This document shows, in pieces, positions 36,017 through 44,814 of a stretch of DNA of 64,000 nucleotides. The number at the start of each line of letters is the position of its first letter. Position 1 is the stretch's first letter. The position numbers and the translations under genes are program-made. The notes beneath the pieces were generated by a model. It was not told where the DNA came from, made no database searches, and saw only the letters and a list, made by a program, of their open reading frames with translations. Source of the DNA: Raineya sp. (GTDB lineage: Bacteria; Bacteroidota; Bacteroidia; Cytophagales; Thermonemataceae); NCBI GenBank assembly GCA_025454915.1, contig JALONN010000008.1, positions 62,001-126,000 on the forward strand, given 5' to 3'.

Positions 36017-36991
36017 TTAAGAATAGGAGAACATTATTTTAATTCCTGTAGGGTCTATCACCCAATAATTACCGTCTTTCTCTTCTACATTTCCAATTGC
36101 ATTAATGGCAGATTGAAGTTGTTCTTTGGATTTGAAAATGATGTGATAATGTTTCAAACCTGCATTAGTGGTAGGAGCCAATGGTTTGTTGTTCCCATGC
36201 CACGAGTTCATTGCCACACGATGTTGATAAAATCCTCCAGCACCTAAATCGGCGTATTTGTATTGTGGGAAAAAATTGAATTGTGTAAACCCTATTTTTT
36301 TGTAAAAAGCATTATTAAGAGCAACATCCTGAGCATAAAAATGGATATGACCAATTTTGGTATCATCACTAATAATTTTACTTAAATCTTTTTCTACAAG
36401 ACTCTTTAGAATTTCTTCTGTATCTAATGGTGCTGATGCAGCTCTAACAGTACTATCTGTATCTTCTATAAATAAGCCTCCTTCTGTAATTACTCTTTTG
36501 AAACGTTCAGGTGTTTCAAATGCCAATTCAACCATCACATTATCATAATCTGTTAGATACAGAGATTGTGTCATGGTGTGATCTATTGGAGAAAAAGAAT
36601 ATTTGTTTTGTTGCAAGCGATAAATTGCCTTGGCTAATTCTTGTTTATTGGGAAGGTGAATGGCAAAATGATACAAGCCACTATAACCTTCCTTGAATGC
36701 AGATTTGACAGTTTGATGAACTACTACTAATGTCTTATTTTTTGTGCCAAATTCAGCTACTGAGGTAGATAGACTTCTCAATTCCATACCAATCACTTTT
36801 GTCCAGAAAATGATTGCCTTTTCAATTGAGGTATTATTCAGATGAACAGCTCCAAAAGAGGCTATTTCATCTGAATTAACAGTGTTTTTAGTATTTTGTA
36901 ATGTGATAGCCTTGGCTATTGTTGATATGCCGTCCATAGAGATTAATAGTGAAGTTCCTAGTATACCTTTTATAAATTGTTTGCGTTTCAT
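36017..36991 (-). CDS. VOC-family (CatE-like) dioxygenase/glyoxalase with a signal sequence
   Basis: The 324-residue protein has an N-terminal signal-like segment (MKRKQFIKGILGTSLLISMDGIS). It then has two VOC half-domains: FGAVHLNNTSIEKAIIFWTKVIGMEL (about 46-150) and IGHIHFYAQDVALNNAFYKKIGFT (about 210-324). Metal ligands may include His near 50 and 213 and Glu near 153. The paired layout is that of catechol-2,3-dioxygenase (CatE). An exported location is unusual for the family. A decayed quinone-oxidoreductase gene lies just upstream in the same direction. Confidence 0.8.
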   Translation of the reverse strand: MKRKQFIKGILGTSLLISMDGISTIAKAITLQNTKNTVNSDEIASFGAVHLNNTSIEKAIIFWTKVIGMELRSLSTSVAEFGTKNKTLVVVHQTVKSAFKEGYSGLYHFAIHLPNKQELAKAIYRLQQNKYSFSPIDHTMTQSLYLTDYDNVMVELAFETPERFKRVITEGGLFIEDTDSTVRAASAPLDTEEILKSLVEKDLSKIISDDTKIGHIHFYAQDVALNNAFYKKIGFTQFNFFPQYKYADLGAGGFYQHRVAMNSWHGNNKPLAPTTNAGLKHYHIIFKSKEQLQSAINAIGNVEEKDGNYWVIDPTGIKIMFSYS

Positions 36992-37018
36992 TAGCTTAAT
37001 TATTTAAAATTTATAAGT

Positions 37019-37258
37019 TTAATATTCATTTATATCGCTTCTGGTTGTATAGGCAACTCTTCCTTCATTTGCAGGGTAAAAAAACTGTTTCAAGAGCATT
37101 TTGACCTAAGATCCATTTATTCCTTTTGCTGACAAAGGTTGTGCTTTTTCTTCACTTCTTACTAAAGCTGTAATTTCTGAAGCCCTAAATCCTTTTTAGA
37201 TTAGTTGCTCTATAATACTACTTTCTAATTGTCCTGTGGCTTCTGTAATAGTTATCAT
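37019..37258 (-). pseudogene. Decayed NAD(P)H:quinone oxidoreductase (QorB/NmrA-type)
   Basis: From ATG 37258 the frame reads MITITEATGQLESSIIEQLI, then TAA, then KGFRASEITALVRSEEKAQPLSAKGI, then TAG, then a segment ending PANEGRVAYTTRSDI. The N-terminal dinucleotide-binding pattern and the later VAYTTRSDI match QorB-like NmrA proteins, but the central 150 or so residues are gone. Two stops and a large deletion make it nonfunctional. It would have been the first gene before the VOC gene. Confidence 0.8.
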
Positions 37259-37320
37259 AATAGCTTATTTATAATACAAAGTTGCGAAATCAGGCTCTTT
37301 CTAAACGATGAGATAAGGCA

Positions 37321-37352
37321 AAAAAAAACGTTGACTTATATCAACGTTTTTT
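37321..37352. terminator. Terminator-like hairpin
   Basis: AAAAAACGTTGA and TCAACGTTTTTT pair over a six-base loop. It may end transcripts from the ketoacyl synthase side or from the qor side. Confidence 0.7.
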
Positions 37353-37695
37353 GATTATTAATCAATTCTATTTTTTTATGTATTAATTTGTATATGACTA
37401 AGCGTTTCTTTTGCGAATCCCAATAAGAAGCAATAATATAGCTAAGAAAATCTTTGGAAAAATTCTGGAGGGTATTTTAAAGTTATTTGAAGGTATTTCG
37501 CTCCAACTTATAAATATACACACATATATAAGAATTATATCAAAACGTTTTTTTGATATAAAAACTTGTTTATCAGTATTTTATATTAAAAATAATACAA
37601 AAACACAATATACTTTTACAAATTATCTAATAGGCTTTTATCTTTGATGCTTAGTACTAAGTCAAGTTTCAAATACCATGAATTTTATAAAAAAC
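37353..37695. other. AT-rich gap without a supported gene
   Basis: A 78-codon plus-strand frame at 37411-37647 has no recognisable family, no clear ribosome site and atypical composition. I do not call it. The segment may be decayed DNA of the plastic region. Confidence 0.5.
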
Positions 37696-38754
37696 TTAAC
37701 ACTGATACACAAAAGCATTGATATTCATGCCAGCCCCAACTGAAGCAAACAGCACAATATCACCTTCTTGTAAGGTTTGGTTTTCAAGGCTTCCTTTTGT
37801 AATTAAATCGTAGAGAGTGGGAATGGTAGCTACACTCGAATTTCCAAGCATTTGGATATTCATGGGCATGATACCAGCAGGGGGCTTCATGTTGTAGAGT
37901 TTAAAAAAATGTGTAAGAATGGCTTCATCCATTTTAGCATTGGCTTGGTGAATCAAGATTTTCTTTACTTTTTCGATAGGAACATTACTTTTTTCTAAGC
38001 AGTCTTTCATGGCTTGGGGGACATGCTTCAGAGCAAATTCATAAATTTTTCTGCCATACATCTTGATGTATCGAGTGGTTTCAGGTAAGTCTTTATTATA
38101 CGATTTACCAAAAAATAGATAATATACTTCATCGTGAGTAAATGAAGCTGATTCGTGGGCTAGAATGCCACCTTCTTTGTGGGTTGCTTCTATAATAGTT
38201 GCACCAGCTCCGTCAGCGTAAATCATGCAATCTCTGTCGTGTGGGTCAACAACTCTTGAAAGGGTTTCTGCACCAATCACCATGCATTTTTTTGCAATAC
38301 CAGCCTTGATAAACGCCCAAGCCTGAATTGTACCTTCTATCCAACCAGGGCAACCAAATAAAATATCGTATGCTACACATTTAGGATTTTTAATTTTAAG
38401 AGAGGCTTTTACTCGACTGGCAAGACTTGGTACAGCATCTGCTTGAGTTGTACCAAATTGTACATCTCCAAAATTATGAGCTAAAATAATGTAATCAAGT
38501 GTTTCAGGGTCTGTATTTGAGCTTTCAAGAGCTCTTTGGGCAGCTAAAAAGCCAATATCTGAGGCTTGTAAATTAGAGGTGACATATCTTCTTTCTTCAA
38601 TGCCTGTGATTTCAAAAAGTTTTTGGGCTACTACTTCATTAGATAGGGGGAGAATCGTTCCGTTTTCATCATAGAAAACGTGTTTGTTGAAATCTGCATT
38701 GGTAATACGTTCTGTAGGGATATAACTTCCAGAACCTGTAATGTGTACATTCAT
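37696..38754 (-). CDS. 3-oxoacyl-ACP synthase III family protein
   Basis: The 352-residue thiolase-fold enzyme has the FabH-type active-site residues: Cys135 in FGCPGW, His269 in IHQANAK and Asn305 in LGNSSVATIP. It condenses an acyl-CoA with malonyl-ACP, or performs a related reaction in secondary lipid or polyketide formation. Fatty-acid FabH has the same residues, so I cannot separate the roles. Parts of its 3' region are repeated at 30616 and 32150. It stands alone. Confidence 0.9.
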   Translation of the reverse strand: MNVHITGSGSYIPTERITNADFNKHVFYDENGTILPLSNEVVAQKLFEITGIEERRYVTSNLQASDIGFLAAQRALESSNTDPETLDYIILAHNFGDVQFGTTQADAVPSLASRVKASLKIKNPKCVAYDILFGCPGWIEGTIQAWAFIKAGIAKKCMVIGAETLSRVVDPHDRDCMIYADGAGATIIEATHKEGGILAHESASFTHDEVYYLFFGKSYNKDLPETTRYIKMYGRKIYEFALKHVPQAMKDCLEKSNVPIEKVKKILIHQANAKMDEAILTHFFKLYNMKPPAGIMPMNIQMLGNSSVATIPTLYDLITKGSLENQTLQEGDIVLFASVGAGMNINAFVYQC

Positions 38755-39186
38755 AGGATTGGGGGTAAGGTGAATAATAGGATGGGTAGGGATTCAATAA
38801 ACAAAGGCTCTAAGAATGCAGAAGTAAAACCTTTGCTTAAAAACCAATCTGAATGAAAAGACTCATCAAAAATCAAGATAGGAACAAATACAGAGAAAAC
38901 CTAATAAAATTTGCTTTTTTGGCAGATTTTTAAAATAATATTGGTTGGAGTTGAACTATTTTTGGAAAGAATATGAATATGGAGGGAATGACTAAAATGA
39001 AAAGTCTATTTCAATTCTTTAATTTTAAGAAAATAGAATTTTTCTATTTTAGAATATAATTTTAAATAAATTATTTTTCATGAAATTATCATTGGTTTTA
39101 TTTAAAAAAAACAAAACATTTTTTCTAATAATTAGTTAATAGTAAAACTAATATTTTTTTTAGTTATACTTTAATCTATTTGTTTT
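38755..39186. other. Long AT-rich intergenic region
   Basis: The 432 bases between divergent genes show no frame with coding character. The last 150 bases are more than 80 percent A+T by eye and probably hold the promoter of the gene at 39187, but I could not fix a -7/-33 pair. Confidence 0.5.
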
Positions 39187-39468
39187 ATGAAAATAACAGA
39201 AATTCCAAAAGAACAGTTAGACGAAGTTTATTTTGGTACACAAGATGTGTTATCAAACACTTCTGATAAAGAAAGACGAATTTATAGCCTTCAAAAAGCA
39301 CTTTCATTGGGTAATTTGTATCACCATAAGGTAAATATCTCTTTTTATGATCAAGAAGGAAGAAAATATTGGGTGAACACTACAATTTGGTCTGTAGATG
39401 ATAACATGATAAGCCTTAAAGGTGGTCGAAATATTCCTATTACTGCTATTGAAGATGTTGAATTTTAA
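39187..39468 (+). CDS. Small hypothetical protein
   Basis: The 93-residue protein has an N-terminal helical part (MKITEIPKEQLDEVYFGTQDVLSN..KERRIYSLQKALSLGNLYH) and a C-terminal beta part (KVNISFYDQEGRKYWVNTTIWSVDDNMISLKGGRNIPITAIEDVEF). The end resembles an Sm-like or Rho-binding type strand pattern; no family is certain. It is monocistronic and closes with a hairpin. Confidence 0.7.
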   Translation: MKITEIPKEQLDEVYFGTQDVLSNTSDKERRIYSLQKALSLGNLYHHKVNISFYDQEGRKYWVNTTIWSVDDNMISLKGGRNIPITAIEDVEF

Positions 39469-39475
39469 AATATTG

Positions 39476-39506
39476 ATATTGAGGGATTTAAAAATTCCCT
39501 CAATAT
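39476..39506. terminator. Bidirectional terminator
   Basis: ATATTGAGGGA (39476-39486) pairs perfectly with TCCCTCAATAT (39496-39506). It separates the convergent genes ending at 39468 and 39508. Confidence 0.75.
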
Positions 39507-39507
39507 G

Positions 39508-39918
39508 TTATTCTAACAATTTCTTCTTTCGTTTTTCAAACTCTTCAAATGTAATCAAACCTTTTTCAAAAAGCTCATTGAGCTTGAGGATTTCATCGGC
39601 TACTGCAATATCTGTTTTGGGAGCTTTTTTATCTACTTTGGTAAATAAATGTGGATTATATTTAAAATCAAAATCTTCTTGACGAATGGATAACAATTTT
39701 AAACCAGAAGCCAAATTAGAAAAAAGCATGAAGGATGGAAGAAATAATAATGTTTTAGGGCTTTTCATTGCTTTTAAACCAAATCCCAAACCAAAGAAAA
39801 CTAAAGCCAAAATTTTGATAGAGCCTCTAAAATTTCTACCCAAATAAAAATCGTGTAAACCTATACAACCACCCAAAAAAGCTCTTGCCATTGCTGCAAA
39901 TCTGTTTTTATTTGCCAT
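39508..39918 (-). CDS. TM2-like/SHOCT domain membrane protein
   Basis: The 136-residue protein has a TM2-type start (RAFLGGCIGLHDFYLGRNFRGSIKILALVFFGLGFGL) with two membrane helices around the GxHDFYLG motif. It ends with a SHOCT-like helix pair (LNELFEKGLITFEEFEKRKKKLLE). The combination is common in small bacterial membrane proteins of unknown role. The asparagine synthase gene ends 2 bases before it, so it is downstream in the same transcript. Confidence 0.85.
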   Translation of the reverse strand: MANKNRFAAMARAFLGGCIGLHDFYLGRNFRGSIKILALVFFGLGFGLKAMKSPKTLLFLPSFMLFSNLASGLKLLSIRQEDFDFKYNPHLFTKVDKKAPKTDIAVADEILKLNELFEKGLITFEEFEKRKKKLLE

Positions 39919-39919
39919 A

Positions 39920-41830
39920 CTATTTTTTTCCTAAATATTTTTTCCACCAATACTGAAACACAACAAGCCCCCAGATACGAGCATGTACATCCATCGGGTT
40001 TTGTGAAAATAACTGATTTTTTAGTTTTTTTATTTCATTTACATCAAAAATACCTTGTTCTTCAACGAATCTGTCTTGCAATAAATCATTTTCAATCAGA
40101 GAACGTAAATCGGTTTGAAGCCAGTTGAGTAAGGGGACTTCAAAACCATGTTTGGGTCTGTTATAAATTTCTTTAGGTAAAACATCTCTGAAAGTATCCT
40201 GAACAATTCGTTTACGAATACCTTTATCTATTTTAGAGGAAACGGGAAGAGAGAAGATGAAATTGACAACATCGTGGTCTAGAAAAGGAACACGAACCTC
40301 TAAACCATTTGCCATTGACATCCAATCTACTTTAACGAGCATATCGTTGGGCAAAACGAGTTGCATATCAGTATAAAAAAACTCGTTCATACCTTCAAGA
40401 CTGCTGTCTTTAAGGTGCTTAAGCAAACTTTCTTTAGTGTTCTTGTACTCTTCTACCTCTTGGTTTTTATATTTGGGGTGTAGCAGATTTTCTACTTCTT
40501 GCTCTTTGGTGAATCCTGCCCAAGCCCAATAACGTTCTTTCGGACTTAATTTACTACCTTCTGCAAAACGAACCAACTGACGAACTTTATTTGAAAAACC
40601 TCCATTTCTCGATTGAGGAAGGCTTTTCCAAAGAGGCAGAAGCATTTTAACAAGGCTTGCAGCTACTCCTCCCTGACGGAGTTTGTATTCGCCCCAATGT
40701 TTGTTATAACCTCCCAGCATTTCATCAGCTCCATCACCAGAAAGAGCAACCGTAACATGTTTTTTTACATACTGACTCAAAATATAGACAGGCAAAGCAG
40801 ATGAATCGGCAAAAGGCTCATCAATGTAATCTAATACATTAAAAAGCACTTCATATACATCTTTTTGTGAGAGTTTGAAAGTTGTATGTTTAGTATTGAA
40901 GTGTTTGGCTACTGTTTCGGCATAGTGGGTTTCATCAAAAAATGGATTATCATGATAACCAATAGAAAAGGTTTCCAACTGTTCTACATCTTGGCTGGCA
41001 AGAGCTACAACCACTGAAGAATCGACACCACCACTCAGAAATGCTCCTAAAGGCACATCAGCTACAAGACGTTTTTGAACAGATTTTTGCATCAAATCTA
41101 ATAAATGCTCTTGTTGAGCCTGATAGCTCAGTTGGGTAGGGTGTTCTTCATAATGCTTAGGAATTTCATAGAAACACTCTTGTTCTACTTTGCCATCTTT
41201 TACTTTTAAATAATGCCCTGGTAAAAGTTTATAAATATTCTTGAAAATGGTATCGGGAGCAGGAATATAGTTGAGATGCAGATAATTACGAAGACTTGTT
41301 GGATTTATTTCCTTGGCAATTCCATATTGAATAATGGATTTCATTTCGGAAGCAAACAAAAATCTGTCTTCATCTGTATAATACAACAAAGGTTTAATTC
41401 CAAAACGGTCTCTGGCAACAAAAAGACTATTTTCTTCTTTATCATAGATGGCAAATGCAAAAAAACCATGCAACAGCTCTAAAGAGTATGCTCCCCAATG
41501 AATATAAGCATACAAAAGCACTTCGGTATCTGTATGAGAACGAAACTGAACACCTTTTTCTTCGAGTTGTGTTCTCAGATTTTTAAAATTATAGATTTCG
41601 CCATTGAAAACAATGGTATATCTGCCTGTATGATCAGAAATAGGCTGATTACCAGCATCTGAAGTGTCAATAATAGAAAGTCTTCGATGTCCCAAACCCA
41701 CCATAAATGAGAGGTATGTATCACTCCAATCTGGACCTCGTTTAGAGAGTGCATCCGTTGCACTTTGGAGATTTATCATTGAAAAACGTCCTATTTCGTT
41801 GAAGGCTAAGACACCTGTAATTCCACACAT
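39920..41830 (-). CDS. asnB: Asparagine synthase (glutamine-hydrolysing)
   Basis: The 636-residue enzyme has the N-terminal nucleophile Cys2 (MCGITGV), a class II glutaminase domain up to about 200, and the synthetase PP-loop SGGVDSS at 266-272. It makes asparagine from aspartate, glutamine and ATP, or amidates an exopolysaccharide or other molecule as in asnB-like enzymes of surface polymers. Normal length for the longer asnB class. The start is ATG 41830. Confidence 0.95.
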   Translation of the reverse strand: MCGITGVLAFNEIGRFSMINLQSATDALSKRGPDWSDTYLSFMVGLGHRRLSIIDTSDAGNQPISDHTGRYTIVFNGEIYNFKNLRTQLEEKGVQFRSHTDTEVLLYAYIHWGAYSLELLHGFFAFAIYDKEENSLFVARDRFGIKPLLYYTDEDRFLFASEMKSIIQYGIAKEINPTSLRNYLHLNYIPAPDTIFKNIYKLLPGHYLKVKDGKVEQECFYEIPKHYEEHPTQLSYQAQQEHLLDLMQKSVQKRLVADVPLGAFLSGGVDSSVVVALASQDVEQLETFSIGYHDNPFFDETHYAETVAKHFNTKHTTFKLSQKDVYEVLFNVLDYIDEPFADSSALPVYILSQYVKKHVTVALSGDGADEMLGGYNKHWGEYKLRQGGVAASLVKMLLPLWKSLPQSRNGGFSNKVRQLVRFAEGSKLSPKERYWAWAGFTKEQEVENLLHPKYKNQEVEEYKNTKESLLKHLKDSSLEGMNEFFYTDMQLVLPNDMLVKVDWMSMANGLEVRVPFLDHDVVNFIFSLPVSSKIDKGIRKRIVQDTFRDVLPKEIYNRPKHGFEVPLLNWLQTDLRSLIENDLLQDRFVEEQGIFDVNEIKKLKNQLFSQNPMDVHARIWGLVVFQYWWKKYLGKK

Positions 41831-41943
41831 ATTTTAAGTTTTTTTAGACAAAAGACATGAGATATAAGAATCAAGAATATGGAATAATTATTGATAAAAT
41901 ATACAATCTTTAAGTAAAAATAGATATTTTTTGACATAAAAAA

Positions 41944-41973
41944 ATATTCTATCTTGAAATAAAGATAGAATAT
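41944..41973 (-). terminator. Hairpin after the first basic-protein gene
   Basis: ATATTCTATCTT (41944-41955) and AAGATAGAATAT (41962-41973) pair perfectly. A nearly identical stem, ATATTCTATCC, follows the paralogous gene (42462-42489). Position and symmetry suggest a terminator kept with each copy of the duplicated gene. Confidence 0.65.
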
Positions 41974-41993
41974 AGTTAAAGCCTCAGAAAGAT

Positions 41994-42347
41994 TTATTTG
42001 TTTCTTCTACGCAATTGTCTGGCTTCTTTTCTTTCTAAACGGACTTGTTTCCTTTTTAAACGAGCTTCTTTTCTCTTTAAACGAGCCTGTTTGAGTTTTA
42101 CAATGGCTTGTTTTTTGTGCAAACGCCCCTTTCTGACTTGTAAACGATTTTCTTTACGCTCCATGCGTCGTTCTTTACGACTCAGAGGCTTGACTTCTTC
42201 ATCAGTAACTCTATCTTGTTTTTTAGGTATTTGGGATTTTCGTTTGGCTTCCCTTTTAGAACTGTTTCTGACAGGGTTTGTCATTGTGGTTTGAGCTTCT
42301 GTCCAAAGGCTTATAACCATCAGGTTGATAATAAGAAATGTTTTCAT
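41994..42347 (-). CDS. Small exported Lys/Arg-rich protein, copy 1
   Basis: The 117-residue product (ATG 42347) has a signal peptide (MKTFLIINLMVISLWTEAQ) and then a strongly basic, heptad-like helix made of short repeats such as KQAIVKLKQARLKRKEARLKRKQ. It is paralogous to the next gene (42511-42813): same signal type ending EAQT, TNPV, and the RRMERKE/RKGRLHKKQ block. The start is taken at the Met of the signal peptide. It may bind anionic polymers in the periplasm (inference). Confidence 0.75.
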   Translation of the reverse strand: MKTFLIINLMVISLWTEAQTTMTNPVRNSSKREAKRKSQIPKKQDRVTDEEVKPLSRKERRMERKENRLQVRKGRLHKKQAIVKLKQARLKRKEARLKRKQVRLERKEARQLRRRNK

Positions 42348-42461
42348 GGTATAAAGTTTGAGAATAGCAAACCCATTACCAAAATGATGCCATTTTATAA
42401 GCATACAAAAGAAACTTATAATGGATTTCTGTTTTATTTGTTGAAAAAAGGATAAAATAAA

Positions 42462-42489
42462 AATATTCTATCCTTTTGGGATAGAATAT
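42462..42489 (-). terminator. Hairpin after the second basic-protein gene
   Basis: ATATTCTATCC pairs with GGATAGAATAT over a short loop. It shares the stem sequence of the hairpin at 41944-41973. Confidence 0.65.
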
Positions 42490-42510
42490 GTATTCAAAAA
42501 GGAAAATATA

Positions 42511-42813
42511 TTATCTATGTTTGCGTTTTAACTGACGAGCTTGTTTTTTCTGTAAACGTCCCTGTTTGATTTGCAAACGTGCTTCTTTGCGTTCCATGCG
42601 TTTTTGTCTGCCACTCAAACTTTTTGCTCTTTGTTTATCAACTTTTCCTTCTGCAATATTAGCCTTACCTTGTCTTCGAAGGGCTCTAGCTTGTTTTCGA
42701 GCTTCTTTTTTATTTCTTGGAGCTGGGTTATTACCTACAACAGGATTGGTAACAGTTTGAGCTTCTGCCCAAATACTTAGGAGTACAAAAGCTACAGTAA
42801 AAAATATCTTCAT
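42511..42813 (-). CDS. Small exported Lys/Arg-rich protein, copy 2
   Basis: The 100-residue protein has a signal peptide (MKIFFTVAFVLLSIWAEAQ) and a very basic helical body (KKEARKQARALRRQGKANI, then RQKRMERKEARLQIKQGRL and QKKQARQLKRKHR). It is a tandem paralogue of the gene at 41994-42347; each copy is followed by a similar hairpin. I know no family; a role in binding polyanions or nucleic acids outside the cytoplasm is a guess. Confidence 0.75.
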   Translation of the reverse strand: MKIFFTVAFVLLSIWAEAQTVTNPVVGNNPAPRNKKEARKQARALRRQGKANIAEGKVDKQRAKSLSGRQKRMERKEARLQIKQGRLQKKQARQLKRKHR

Positions 42814-42867
42814 AGATTTTCAATTTTGATGATAGTAAACCTATAACCAAAATAGTGCCAAGATAGT

Positions 42868-43299
42868 TTATTTTTTTACAAGGAGATAAGGAAAACGCTT
42901 TTGTAAACGCCAAATATTGGTATTGTCCTCGTAGTAAACCTCCACTTCGTCCATAATATTTTTGACAAGCGTCAGCCCCATACCACCTTTGCGTTTTTGG
43001 CGTACAAGATCTTGTAAATTAGCATCTTCGTGTTGGGTAAGGTCGAAGTAAGGGGAGTTGTAATCGTAGATTTCAAAAGTAATTTCACCACCTTCTTCGG
43101 TAAGTGTAAGGTCAATATCTTTTTTGTCGTTGTTCTTTGCTGAGTGAATCATTAGATTAGCCAAAATCTCATCTACAACCAAAATCAACTGATTGGCTTC
43201 TATATCAGAAACGTGTAAATCTTTTAATATTTTTTCTAGAAAAACTCGAACCTTTTTTAAATTCTCCTTTTCCGTTTTGATACTTAAATTGTATTTCAT
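42868..43299 (-). CDS. Anti-sigma regulatory factor-like ATPase (RsbW type)
   Basis: The 143-residue GHKL ATPase has an N-box (LVVDEILANLMIHS), a G1 region (FEIYDYNSPYFDL) and a glycine-rich lid (RKGGMGLTLVKNIMDEV). It would phosphorylate or sequester the STAS partner encoded immediately upstream (the ATG overlaps that stop codon by ATGA), in partner-switching control. No sigma factor or PP2C phosphatase is beside it, so the regulated target is elsewhere. Confidence 0.9.
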   Translation of the reverse strand: MKYNLSIKTEKENLKKVRVFLEKILKDLHVSDIEANQLILVVDEILANLMIHSAKNNDKKDIDLTLTEEGGEITFEIYDYNSPYFDLTQHEDANLQDLVRQKRKGGMGLTLVKNIMDEVEVYYEDNTNIWRLQKRFPYLLVKK

Positions 43300-43634
43300 A
43301 CCCCGATAGCTTGCAGAGCTTCTTCTTTGTTTGTGTAATTATTAATGAGTTGTTGTAAACCCAATATTTCAAAAACATTTTTTACTTTTTCACTCATACC
43401 ATACAAACCAAAAAAAATGTTTTTTTCCTCTAAATCTGACAAGTGAGACATGAATACCCCTAAACCTGCCGAAGAAATATAATTTAGTTTTTCACAATTG
43501 ATAAGGATGTGTTTTTCTTCATTGCTAATAGCTTCATACATAGCTGTATCCAACACAATAGACGATGATGCATCCAAATCTCCTTCAATATGTATAATAT
43601 GAATACCTTGTTCTTTTTCTGTATTTAGGTTCAT
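43296..43634 (-). CDS. STAS-domain anti-sigma factor antagonist
   Basis: The 112-residue protein (ATG 43634; the longer frame starts at GTG 43661) is a single STAS domain: GIHIIHIEGDLDASSSIVLDTAMYEAI, then the phospho-site region KLNYISSAGLGVFMSHL with the Ser-Ser pair. It is the usual partner of the kinase it overlaps by four bases. Together they form a partner-switching module. Confidence 0.92.
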   Translation of the reverse strand: MNLNTEKEQGIHIIHIEGDLDASSSIVLDTAMYEAISNEEKHILINCEKLNYISSAGLGVFMSHLSDLEEKNIFFGLYGMSEKVKNVFEILGLQQLINNYTNKEEALQAIGV

Positions 43635-43713
43635 AAAATTTACCTTGTTTACGACAAACACTTATACAAAGTTATGCTTTTTTTGATATTTTTTTGAGTT
43701 TTTTGTAAAAATC

Positions 43714-44808
43714 TTACGTCAAAGAGAATAGATGGCTGATATTCGAAGAGTTATTTCTGAAATAAAAATCTACCAAAACAAGTGCAGCCATAGCTTCTAC
43801 AATGGGTACAGCTCTTGGTACTACACAAGGATCATGCCTGCCTTTTCCTGTTACAATTGCAGATTCTTTTTGTTCATTAATGCTTTCTTGCTCTTGCATA
43901 ATAGTAGCCACAGGCTTAAAAGCTACTCTGAAATAAATATCTTCTCCGTTGGAAATTCCACCTTGTATGCCTCCTGAATGGTTGGTTTTGGTATGCACCT
44001 GATTATTTTCAACAAAAAAAGCATCATTATGCTCTGAACCAAGCATTTCAACACCTTCAAAACCACTGCCATATTCAAAACCTTTGACGGCATTGATGGA
44101 AAGCATGGCTTTTCCAAGTTCAGCATGGAGTTTGTCGAAAGCAGGTTCTCCAAGCCCTACGGGAACATTTTTACATACACAACTCACCACTCCTCCCACA
44201 GTATCACCTTGTTTGCGTATATCTTTGATATAATCAATCATTTTTTCAGCCATCTGGGCATCAGGACAACGAATATCATTGGATTCTGTAAGACTTAGGT
44301 CTAACTCCTGATAGCTTTTTTGAAGTTTGAGCTTTCCCACCTGCGATACATACGCCTGAATTTCTACTCCCAATTTTCTCAAAAGAAGTTTGGCAACAGC
44401 CCCAGCAGCTACTCTAGCAAGTGTCTCTCTGGCAGAACTTCTGCCCCCACCTCTGTAATCTCTGAAACCATACTTCATCTGATAGGTATAATCGGCATGA
44501 GAAGGGCGAAACTTATCTGCAATGTGGCTGTAATCTTTACTTTTGGCGTCTTCATTCCACACAAGCATGGTAATGGGCATTCCTGTCGTTTTGCCTTCAA
44601 AAACACCTGATACAATTTGAATCTGGTCGGCTTCTTTTCGTTGGGTAACAATAGCAGATTGTCCTGGACGTCTTCTGTCAAGCTCTTGTTGAATGAATGT
44701 CTCATCTATCTCTAAACCAGCAGGACAACCATCAATCACCACACCCACAGCTATGCCATGCGATTCTCCAAAAGTAGTAATTCTGAATATATTTCCGTAT
44801 GTATTCAT
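43714..44808 (-). CDS. aroC: Chorismate synthase
   Basis: The 364-residue enzyme makes chorismate from EPSP, using reduced FMN. Signatures are [19 protein letters not shown] at the N-terminus, [14 protein letters not shown] near 130 and the late [15 protein letters not shown] near 325. Length is normal. It starts 6 bases after maf's end, so it is probably co-transcribed with maf and the ATP-grasp gene. Confidence 0.97.
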   Translation of the reverse strand: MNTYGNIFRITTFGESHGIAVGVVIDGCPAGLEIDETFIQQELDRRRPGQSAIVTQRKEADQIQIVSGVFEGKTTGMPITMLVWNEDAKSKDYSHIADKFRPSHADYTYQMKYGFRDYRGGGRSSARETLARVAAGAVAKLLLRKLGVEIQAYVSQVGKLKLQKSYQELDLSLTESNDIRCPDAQMAEKMIDYIKDIRKQGDTVGGVVSCVCKNVPVGLGEPAFDKLHAELGKAMLSINAVKGFEYGSGFEGVEMLGSEHNDAFFVENNQVHTKTNHSGGIQGGISNGEDIYFRVAFKPVATIMQEQESINEQKESAIVTGKGRHDPCVVPRAVPIVEAMAALVLVDFYFRNNSSNISHLFSLT

Positions 44809-44814
44809 AAAATC

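Noticed and set aside
37411..37647. 78-codon plus-strand frame
   Set aside because: Very AT-rich, rich in Ile/Lys/Phe as expected from random AT sequence, no similarity recognised.
30616..37731. The 43-base direct repeat as the ends (attL/attR) of an integrated element
   Set aside because: No integrase or mobility gene lies between the copies, and similarity to the ketoacyl synthase continues past the repeat, so gene duplication and decay is simpler; kept only as a side idea.
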